A DNA stretch of 7,885 bases from Deltaproteobacteria bacterium RIFCSPHIGHO2_12_FULL_43_9. Lineage in GTDB: Bacteria; Bdellovibrionota; O2-12-FULL-43-9. This document shows, one piece after another, positions 1-5,077 of the stretch; positions within the stretch are counted from its first letter, which is position 1; every line of letters starts with the position of its first letter. The stretch covers positions 1 through 7,885 of the forward strand of contig MGRR01000041.1 of assembly GCA_001798265.1 (NCBI GenBank), written 5' to 3'. The notes beneath the pieces are model-generated. The model did not search any database. It had not been told where the DNA came from and worked only from the letters and a program-made list of their open reading frames with translations. The position numbers and the translations under genes are program-made.

Positions 1-51
1 GCTCGGGATGACAAATAGTCCGCTCGGGATGACGAGTGTGCTCGGGATGAC
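1..51. repeat. Three copies of a 12-bp repeat (gctcgggatgac)
   Basis: The 12-mer gctcgggatgac occurs exactly at 1-12, 22-33 and 40-51, separated by spacers of 9 and 6 bases that do not resemble each other. The array runs into the window edge, so more copies may lie outside. A diverged copy (gcccgggatgat) is at 7469-7480 beside a palindromic repeat element. Such short dispersed intergenic repeats accumulate in many bacterial genomes. The units are too short and unevenly spaced for CRISPR. No function is evident. Confidence 0.75.
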
Positions 52-54
52 AGT

Positions 55-81
55 GCAGCTTTTTTATTAAGCAGCTTTTTT
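55..81. repeat. 11-bp direct repeat around the transposase stop codon
   Basis: The 11-mer gcagctttttt occurs at 55-65 and 71-81, with the five bases attaa between the copies. The stop codon of the transposase remnant (67-69, minus strand) lies in that spacer. The second copy also begins a small inverted repeat, cagct at 72-76 against agctg at 83-87. It could be a relic of an IS end or a slippage duplication at the gene's end. Nothing here shows it to be a true terminal repeat. Confidence 0.5.
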
Positions 82-417
82 GAGCTGAAATGTTTCATTT
101 TTATATTGCCCTATCATTCTTGTGACACTTTCTGGATTAAATTTTGCTACGGTTTTACCCTTGTAAATGACCTCAATACCTCCATCTTTTAGTTGTAAGA
201 TCTCCACTTTTTGCCCAGCTATTGAGGCCCATTTTTTCGATGGGGGAATTTGCAAGGGTAGCCCTTCAAAAGATACAGTATGGTCTTTCCCAACCGTTCT
301 CGTCGATTTCAGACATAATATCTTGCGCAATACTTCTTGCGGTGGCGCCTTTCTAAAACAGCTGTTGCTATTTTGGGCTTCATAAGCGGTCTCTCTCAGG
401 TGAATTTTTGTCTTAAA
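67..417 (-). pseudogene. C-terminal remnant of ISNCY/IS1202-type transposase
   Basis: This is the tail of a DDE transposase that has lost its helix-turn-helix and catalytic domains. The frame is open from just after a TGA at 418-420 down to TAA at 67-69, about 116 codons. A TTG at 328-330 is the first possible start but lies inside homologous sequence, so I treat the piece as a decayed fragment. The diagnostic stretch is RKILCLKSTRTVGKDHTVSF followed by EGLPLQIPP, AGQKVEI and GGIEVIYKG. This matches my recollection of ISNCY-family C-termini (ILCFKYTRTVANDNTVTFGG, then LQL, ARVEVHERLDGS, VYYQGR), a small beta-rich domain after the DDE core. Upstream in frame, YEAQNSNSCFRKAPPQEV also fits, which supports extending the remnant to 417. 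No matching inverted repeats or target duplication were found. It is surely non-mobile by itself. The IS subfamily is less certain than the transposase identity. Confidence 0.75.
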
Positions 418-587
418 TCACAAAAATATTAACCTGGATTGTACCGCTTATGTATTTATTTCTGGATTGTCACAATTGGTCGAAACCGCGATTCTTGGCA
501 CTCTAAGTGACTCTTTTTGTCACTTTCTTTATGCAACAACGCCAATGTTGTTGGGTAACTACCTATAATCACTGTGGAATAAGCCTA

Positions 588-625
588 TTTACAGCCATGT
601 TTACCTTTGGTACTATATGTACATA
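588..625 (+). promoter_or_regulatory. Promoter and palindromic operator of the Phd/RelE module
   Basis: A sigma70-type promoter can be read as TTTACA (588-593), a 17-base spacer, and TACTAT (611-616). The perfect 10-bp palindrome tatgtacata (616-625) lies immediately after the -10, over the expected transcription start. It ends 17 bases before the antitoxin ATG. Phd/YefM antitoxins are known to bind short palindromes at their own promoters and repress, with toxin as co-repressor. This palindrome is therefore the natural operator candidate. The -10 matches only four of six consensus bases. Confidence 0.5.
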
Positions 626-642
626 ACGTACGGAGGGTACTT

Positions 643-900
643 ATGAGCAAATATAGTTCGGGCAAAATAAGAGAGAATTTTTCAGAGCTTTTGAACCAAG
701 TAGCCTACGGTAAAGAACGGGTAGTAGTTACTCGTAGGGGCAAGCAGGTGGCTGCGCTTATTCCGATGGATGATTTAGCGCTACTTGAAAAAATGGAAAA
801 TAAGACAGATATTGATGACGCTCGCAAGGGTATTGCTGATGCAAAGAAACAAGGTGCGGTTTCTTGGGATTCAATCAAGAAAGAAAGGCGACATAAATAG
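643..900 (+). CDS. Phd/YefM-family type II antitoxin
   Basis: An 85-residue antitoxin expected to neutralise the RelE-like toxin encoded 2 bp downstream. The N-terminal half (about residues 5-47) has the Phd/YefM DNA-binding fold pattern: a RENFSELLNQV helix, then YGKERVVVTRRGKQVAALIP and a DDLALLE helix. The charged C-terminal part (about 52-85, including SWDSIKKERR) is the expected flexible toxin-binding tail. ATG at 643 is chosen because GGAGGG at 632-637 sits six to seven bases upstream. An in-frame ATG at 607 would add 12 residues outside the conserved fold, lacks a ribosome site and would start upstream of the predicted -10. Antitoxin-first order with near-contiguous genes is usual for this family. 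Autorepression through the palindrome at 616-625 is likely. Family assignment is firm; the specific Phd versus YefM label is not. Confidence 0.92.
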   Translation: MSKYSSGKIRENFSELLNQVAYGKERVVVTRRGKQVAALIPMDDLALLEKMENKTDIDDARKGIADAKKQGAVSWDSIKKERRHK

Positions 901-902
901 CT

Positions 903-1163
903 GTGATTTACAAGATCGACTTTACCAGGGCTGCTAGAAAGCAATTCCTTGGTTTTCCAGAACAAGTTCAAATTCGATTGGAAGAGAAAATAGATAAACT
1001 AGCTAAAGATCCCAGACCAAATGGAGTTGAAAAGCTGTCTGGTTTAGAAAATATATATAGAATCCGAATTGGAAAATATCGTGTCATATATAATATACAA
1101 GATGAAGTTCTCATAGTTCTTGTTGTTAAGATTGGACATCGTAAAGAAGTATACCGCAGATAG
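903..1163 (+). CDS. relE: RelE-family mRNA interferase toxin
   Basis: An 86-residue RelE/ParE-superfamily toxin, probably a ribosome-dependent endonuclease cutting mRNA in the A site. Aligned by eye to E. coli RelE, the functional positions are present. YRIRIGKYRVIY supplies R53, R55 and R60, corresponding to K52, K54 and R61. The C-terminal IGHRKEVYRR supplies R80 and Y84, corresponding to R81 and Y87. The N-terminal part (about 8-36) forms the usual two helices. The start is GTG at 903, two bases after the antitoxin TAG. No strong Shine-Dalgarno site is nearby, so translation is probably coupled to the antitoxin, which keeps the toxin in deficit. With its catalytic residues retained it looks intact. 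A ParE-type gyrase inhibitor is less likely because the RelE-type basic and Tyr residues are kept. Confidence 0.92.
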   Translation: MIYKIDFTRAARKQFLGFPEQVQIRLEEKIDKLAKDPRPNGVEKLSGLENIYRIRIGKYRVIYNIQDEVLIVLVVKIGHRKEVYRR

Positions 1164-1322
1164 TCATTTTTCTATCCTTGTGAATACTGTCTAATCTGCA
1201 ATTTTGTGTTTAAGCGCAATTTTTGAATTTTCACACACTAAAATACAAACTCGACTTCTTTCATAACTCTCTGTAATATGCTTGAAATCTTCCGCAAAAC
1301 CTAAAACTTTGGTTAAAGGGCT

Positions 1323-2156
1323 ATGGCCACAACAAAAGAATTAGCCAGGATAGCAAATAAACTGAGAATCGACCTCGTAAAAATGATAGGTGCGGCCGGC
1401 AGCGGGCATCCAGGCGGATCACTCTCCGCCATCGATATCATTACAACCCTCTTTTTTCATGAGATGAACCATCGGCCAAAAGAACCGAAGTGGCCTGAGC
1501 GGGACAGATTCGTCTTATCAAAGGGGCACGCCTGCCCCGCCCTCTACGCCGCGCTTGCCCACGCGGGATATTTCGATAAATCGATTTTAAAAACATTGAG
1601 AAAACTGGAGTCACCACTGCAGGGACACCCCGATCCGGGAAAGCTTCCATATCTGGAGGCCGCCACCGGCTCCCTTGGTCAGGGGCTCTCCGTGGCGCAA
1701 GGCATCGCGCTGGCAGCGAAAGTAGATAAAAAATCGTGGAGATGCTTCTGCATTATCGGTGATGGAGAGACCCAGGAGGGGCAGATCTGGGAGGCGGCAA
1801 TGTCCGCGCCTAAATTCAAACTGGATAATCTTATCGTTTTTACGGATTATAATCATGGACAGATTGATGGCTCACCCGAGGATGTAATGCCGATTGAACC
1901 TATTGCGGATAAATGGAGAGCCTTTAACTGGCATGTGCAATCGATTGACGGACACAGTTTCGAATCAATTATGGAGGCAATCAATAATACAAAAAGGGTG
2001 AAGGATAAACCGCATATGATAATTGCAAACACGGAAAAGGGGCATGGCGTCTCTTTTATGAAGGGGGTTAACTGGCACGGAAAGGCACCCAACAAGGAAC
2101 AGACTGAAAAAGCCATTAAAGAACTGGAAGAGATGGGGAGAAATTTAGATGGGTAA
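1323..2156 (+). CDS. tkt: Transketolase, N-terminal (ThDP-binding) subunit
   Basis: A 277-residue N-terminal half of a split transketolase. It works with the next gene's product to move two-carbon ketol units between sugar phosphates in the non-oxidative pentose phosphate pathway, in the cytoplasm. Motifs in order: GSGHPGGSLS (26-35), SKGHA (66-70), GSLGQGLS (116-123), the ThDP/metal motif GDGETQEGQIWEA starting at 146 and ending with TDYN (N177), then KGHGV (239-243) and WHGKAP (251-256). These cover the histidines and diphosphate ligands of the family. The length fits the usual 270-290 residues for the split form. AAAGGG at 1315-1320 lies only two bases before the ATG, an unusually tight ribosome site, but the protein start fits family members. 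It overlaps the downstream gene by 8 bp. DXS is ruled out by length and by the transketolase-type motifs. Confidence 0.96.
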   Translation: MATTKELARIANKLRIDLVKMIGAAGSGHPGGSLSAIDIITTLFFHEMNHRPKEPKWPERDRFVLSKGHACPALYAALAHAGYFDKSILKTLRKLESPLQGHPDPGKLPYLEAATGSLGQGLSVAQGIALAAKVDKKSWRCFCIIGDGETQEGQIWEAAMSAPKFKLDNLIVFTDYNHGQIDGSPEDVMPIEPIADKWRAFNWHVQSIDGHSFESIMEAINNTKRVKDKPHMIIANTEKGHGVSFMKGVNWHGKAPNKEQTEKAIKELEEMGRNLDG

Positions 2157-3078
2157 GGCTACGCGGGTCGCGTTCGGAGAGGCCCTCGCGAGAATCGGAG
2201 AAAAGAACAAAAATATTGTCGTATTCGACGCCGACCTTTCAGTATCGACAATGTCAAAATATTTCGCGGAAAAATTTCCGGAGCGCTTTTTTGAGATGGG
2301 TATTGCTGAGGCAAACATGATAGGAACAGGCGCAGGCATTGCCCTTCAGGGAAAAACTGCGTTCATCTGCAGCTTTGGAACATTTCTCACGGGCAGATTC
2401 GATCAGATAAAGGTTTCACTAAACTACGGCAGGGCAAATGTAAAAATCGTCGGCACACATTCTGGAATCGCAATCGGCGACGATGGTTACAGCCAGATGG
2501 GACTGGAAGATCTCGCGTTAATGCGCGTGCTTCCAAAAATGACGGTTCTCCAGCCAGCAGACGCAATCGAAACTGAATGTATCGTCGATTTTCTCGCAAA
2601 CAAGCATGAAGGTCCAGCCTACTTAAGGCTCACAAGACAGAATACTGAGGATCTTTTTAACGCAAGCTATCATTATAACTTCGGAAAGGGTGTAATCTTG
2701 CGCGAGGGAAAGGATGTGGCGGTCTTTGCCTCCGGCGGGGTTGTCGCAAACGCACTACATGCAGCCGAGGCATTAATCAAAGATGGAATATCGGCCACAG
2801 TAGTGAATATTCACACCATTAAACCTATCGACGTGGAAATCATAACCAGGCTCTCAAAAGAGACACAGAAAATCGTTACCGTTGAAGATCACCAGATCGT
2901 CGGTGGACTGGGGAGCGCTGTTGCAGAAACGCTCTCGGATAATGCACCTGCAAAACTCCTTCGCATCGGCATAAGAGACCAATATGGAGAATCTGGAACC
3001 CCAGATGAGCTTTATGAAAAACATGGCCTATCCACCCCCGGAATAGCAAGGCAGATAAGAGAATTTGTATCTCATTGA
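2149..3078 (+). CDS. tkt: Transketolase, C-terminal (pyrimidine-binding) subunit
   Basis: A 309-residue second half of split transketolase, covering the pyrimidine-binding domain and the C-terminal transketolase domain. FDADLS (26-31) and MGIAEANMIGTGAG (50-63) include E54, the glutamate that activates the thiamine aminopyrimidine ring. GTHSGIAIGDDGYSQMGLED (102-121) forms part of the substrate pocket. The C-terminal domain (about 188-309) has VEDHQIVGGLGSAV (245-258) and QYGESGTPDEL (278-288). ATG at 2149 lies inside the end of the upstream gene, with GGGGAG (2135-2140) eight bases before it. The 8-bp overlap implies translational coupling and matched production of the two halves. Alternative members of this fold, such as DXS or the pyruvate dehydrogenase E1 beta subunit, are disfavoured by the partner gene and the GESGTPDEL ending. 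No frameshift or missing key residue was seen. Confidence 0.96.
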   Translation: MGKATRVAFGEALARIGEKNKNIVVFDADLSVSTMSKYFAEKFPERFFEMGIAEANMIGTGAGIALQGKTAFICSFGTFLTGRFDQIKVSLNYGRANVKIVGTHSGIAIGDDGYSQMGLEDLALMRVLPKMTVLQPADAIETECIVDFLANKHEGPAYLRLTRQNTEDLFNASYHYNFGKGVILREGKDVAVFASGGVVANALHAAEALIKDGISATVVNIHTIKPIDVEIITRLSKETQKIVTVEDHQIVGGLGSAVAETLSDNAPAKLLRIGIRDQYGESGTPDELYEKHGLSTPGIARQIREFVSH

Positions 3079-3162
3079 ATAAACGTTTGGATCTAATGCC
3101 CGATAACCCTTCAATCAAGCTGTGTATAACCAATTGGCATCAAGTACATTGAGTAACATTTA

Positions 3163-3486
3163 TTACTTAATTCTATATTTTTTCCGTTTGGGTTCTACCA
3201 ATAATCGAAGGCCAATCGCATTAAATAATAACCAGAGTGTGTGTAGTTTGGGATTCCCAAATTCCGATAATGCCTTATATAGGCTCTCTCTTCCCAAATC
3301 TGTTTGCTCTGAAATTTCAGACATCCCATAAGCTTTGGCAATGTCTCGAAGAGCCATAAGGAAGAGTTCTTCGGCATCTTCTGCTTCAGCTTCTTCAAGA
3401 TGCGCGTTTAAGTATGCTGCAGCTTCTTTTGGATCTTGAAGTGATTCCAATAAAGATTCTTCATATTTTTTTGTTCGCTTAGGCAT
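3163..3486 (-). CDS. higA: HigA-like HTH antitoxin (addiction module antidote)
   Basis: A 107-residue antitoxin for the HigB-like toxin encoded just upstream on the same strand. The N-terminal segment (about 1-36) is acidic and helical, with SLLESLQDPKEAAAYLNAHL, the pattern of the putative addiction-module antidote family (TIGR02684, from memory). Residues 43-97 form a Cro/C1-type helix-turn-helix: LMALRDIAKAYGMSEISEQT, then GRESLYKALSEFGNPKLHTL and GLRL. The tail is basic. ATG at 3486 is chosen because GGAGG (plus 3492-3496) sits five bases upstream. A longer frame from 3510 would begin inside the toxin gene with no family match. The ribosome site lies in the last codons of the toxin gene (Trp-Arg-stop), and two bases separate the genes, so the pair is tightly coupled. 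It probably represses the promoter at 3818-3851. Confidence 0.92.
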   Translation of the reverse strand: MPKRTKKYEESLLESLQDPKEAAAYLNAHLEEAEAEDAEELFLMALRDIAKAYGMSEISEQTDLGRESLYKALSEFGNPKLHTLWLLFNAIGLRLLVEPKRKKYRIK

Positions 3487-3488
3487 TT

Positions 3489-3815
3489 TTACCTCCAGTA
3501 GTCCTTCCAATATTCTTTTGCTTTTTGAATATCTTTCCTTTGAGATCCTTTGTCACCACCACATAATAGTACCACCACTGTGTTTCCATCTAAACCGTAA
3601 TATACCCTATAACCCGGCCCATAATAAATTTTTAACTCAAAAATTCCATCCCCAACCGATTCAGCATTACCGAAGTTTCCTTTCCTAACTCTGTTTAACC
3701 GCTTACGTATAATTGCCCGTGCTGATATGTCTTTTAAGCCGCGCAGCCACTCATTAAATGGATTTTCCCCATCTGAAGTTAGATATTCTAAGAGTTCACG
3801 CAACTTAACGTCCAT
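3489..3815 (-). CDS. higB: HigB-like RelE/ParE-superfamily toxin
   Basis: A 108-residue 'addiction module killer' toxin (TIGR02683-like, from memory), predicted to be an mRNA-cleaving RelE-fold toxin. The family signature runs through the protein: GENPFNEWLRGLKDISARA (16-34), IRKRLNRVRKGNFGN (36-50), VGDGIFELKIYYGPGYRVYY (54-73), VVLLCGGDKGSQRKDIQKAK (81-100), then a short YWKDYW tail. Toxin-before-antitoxin order is typical of higBA modules. No Shine-Dalgarno site precedes the ATG at 3815; the bases before it read acggataa and sit directly below a -10 element. The mRNA may therefore start a few bases from the start codon or at it. All signature blocks are present, so the gene looks functional. 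The precise substrate is not deducible. Confidence 0.93.
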   Translation of the reverse strand: MDVKLRELLEYLTSDGENPFNEWLRGLKDISARAIIRKRLNRVRKGNFGNAESVGDGIFELKIYYGPGYRVYYGLDGNTVVVLLCGGDKGSQRKDIQKAKEYWKDYWR

Positions 3816-3817
3816 TT

Positions 3818-3851
3818 ATCCGTATAGTATCCTATGGGATACGGATGTCAA
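3818..3851 (-). promoter_or_regulatory. higBA promoter nested in palindromic operator
   Basis: Read on the minus strand, a perfect TTGACA (3851-3846) is followed 16 bases later by TACTAT (3829-3824), only eight bases from the toxin ATG. Two inverted repeats cover it. The outer arms are atccgta (3818-3824) and tacggat (3840-3846); the inner arms are gtatcc (3827-3832) and ggatac (3837-3842) around tatg. A HigA-type HTH dimer bound here would block the -10 and spacer, so this is the likely autoregulatory operator. The promoter call is strong for the -35, moderate for the -10. Confidence 0.7.
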
Positions 3852-4108
3852 GCCACATTTAAAGTAATTTGTAATCAATATACAACAATGGTTATCAAAC
3901 CAAGATGAAAAAGCGAACGATATTAAGTTGCACATTATTAAAGAGTGTAAAGAAGTAGATAGAGAATGTTAATAAATGTAAATTCCTTAACATTTTCTAG
4001 TGATTTTTATCATTTCTTATAAAATGGAATTAGAAAGCATCCAGAATCTTCAAGATTATCTCTTAATATTTCTTCAAAGATAACTCCGCACTACAGAAAG
4101 GGTCACGG
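3852..4108. other. AT-rich intergenic region upstream of the SGNH hydrolase
   Basis: About 255 bases separate the divergent higBA promoter from the hydrolase start. The stretch is strongly AT-rich and has no supported gene. TATAAA at 4018-4023 could be a -10 for the hydrolase, but no convincing -35 lies 16-18 bases upstream. An aatctt/aagatt inverted repeat around one central C (4045-4057) lies between that box and the gene and could be an operator. No tRNA-like or riboswitch-like fold was recognised. Confidence 0.4.
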
Positions 4109-5071
4109 ATGACTCGGCAATTTTTGATTCTAATTTTGATTTTGGCTATTCCAAATCTCTTCTTACCTGCAGTGCTGGGTGAAGATACCCCTGCACCGTA
4201 TATGGTTACAATGGGTGACAGCATTACAGCGGGGCTATTCGCGAATTATAGCATCGATAATCCACCCGACCCTGAAACCCTGACATATCTGGCATACCTG
4301 GCGGCCGTTGGACCACCAAAGGAGAGCACAAACAGGGTTCACAAAGCATTTAAGCGCTATGACCTGAGCTGGGCAAGTGGCGACAACCCAAATGATTTCG
4401 TTGTGTCTCATTATGAGAGACTACGGGAATATATCCCCGATTTAGCAAAGCTGGACCTGGCGCATTCCGGGGATACAACACTAAACCTTAAAAAACAGGT
4501 TGAATCCTTATTTGGCGAGATCAAGGAAAGGGGGGCTGAGCCTGTTTATATAGTTTATCTTATTGGGGCAAACGATTTATGCGCGTCCGACACAAAAGAG
4601 GTCACAACCAAAAAGGATTTCAGAAAGAATGTTGAGGAGAGCCTTTACGGTATTCTCAGCCACACGGAGAACACAAAGATTTTTGTGAGCTCGATACCGA
4701 ATATCTTCTCCCTGCAGATGCATGAGGGGGAGGAGGTATTCGGGAATGTCGTGAACCCATATGCCGGGGTTACCTGCAGAAAGATCTGGAAGAATCTGAT
4801 CCCCGTTTGTAAAACAGCAACGGACAACGGTAACAAGAAACGATTTGATCTGATGAAGATGCAACTGGAACGGTATAATGAAATCCTTGAAGAGACCGTG
4901 ATTAATCTGGATAAAGAATATAGAGACAGAATACTCTTCTCACACGCCGCGTATAACACGGAGATTCTAAGAAATGATCTCTCATTCGACTGCTTTCATC
5001 CATCGGAATCTGGACAGGCGCATTTTGCCAACGAAACATGGCGGGATGGATTCTGGCCCTTCGGCTTTTAA
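4109..5071 (+). CDS. Secreted SGNH/GDSL hydrolase, phospholipase B-like
   Basis: A 320-residue exported esterase or lipase of the SGNH superfamily, probably acting on lipid or other acyl esters outside the cytoplasm. Residues 1-24 look like a signal peptide: MTRQ, a hydrophobic FLILILILAIPNLFLPAV core, then a likely cleavage near VLG/ED. Catalytic blocks are visible: block I MGDSIT (35-40, nucleophile S38), block II Gly in HSGDTT (119-124), block III GANDLC (153-158, N155), and block V DCFHPSESG (294-302, D294 and H297). SWASGDNPNDFVVSHYERL (87-105) and GANDLC recall the phospholipase B subgroup. Four cysteines (158, 223, 234, 295) could form disulfides after export. AAAGGG (4097-4102) lies six bases before the ATG. 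It stands alone, ending six bases from the convergent thiI. Fold and catalysis are well supported; the substrate is unknown. Confidence 0.88.
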   Translation: MTRQFLILILILAIPNLFLPAVLGEDTPAPYMVTMGDSITAGLFANYSIDNPPDPETLTYLAYLAAVGPPKESTNRVHKAFKRYDLSWASGDNPNDFVVSHYERLREYIPDLAKLDLAHSGDTTLNLKKQVESLFGEIKERGAEPVYIVYLIGANDLCASDTKEVTTKKDFRKNVEESLYGILSHTENTKIFVSSIPNIFSLQMHEGEEVFGNVVNPYAGVTCRKIWKNLIPVCKTATDNGNKKRFDLMKMQLERYNEILEETVINLDKEYRDRILFSHAAYNTEILRNDLSFDCFHPSESGQAHFANETWRDGFWPFGF

Positions 5072-5077
5072 GCGATT

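Noticed and set aside
1..51. CRISPR-like array of three repeats
   Set aside because: The repeat is only 12 bases and the spacers are 9 and 6 bases, far below CRISPR sizes, and no cas gene is nearby.
505..553. Hairpins aagtgac/gtcactt (505-525) and caacaac/gttgttg (534-553) as terminators or operators
   Set aside because: Neither is followed by a U tract, both have only seven-base stems, and neither has a gene end or a promoter placed to use it. The 225-base gap 418-642 otherwise shows nothing except the TA promoter.
607..642. Longer antitoxin starting at ATG 607
   Set aside because: The extra 12 residues are outside the Phd fold, there is no ribosome site, and the predicted promoter lies partly within it; ATG 643 has a strong GGAGGG.
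1164..1322. Promoter or riboswitch in the gap before transketolase
   Set aside because: TAATAT near 1273 and TTGAAT near 1226 are not spaced as one promoter, the gcaatttt copies are direct rather than inverted, and no riboswitch fold was recognised.
3152..3167. agtaa/ttact hairpin as transketolase terminator
   Set aside because: The stem is five weak pairs, it overlaps the higA stop codon, and the nearest T run starts several bases further on.
3905..3958. 17-codon plus-strand ORF (MKKRTILS...) in the gap before the hydrolase
   Set aside because: There is no Shine-Dalgarno site and no family resemblance, and AT-rich sequence yields such frames by chance.
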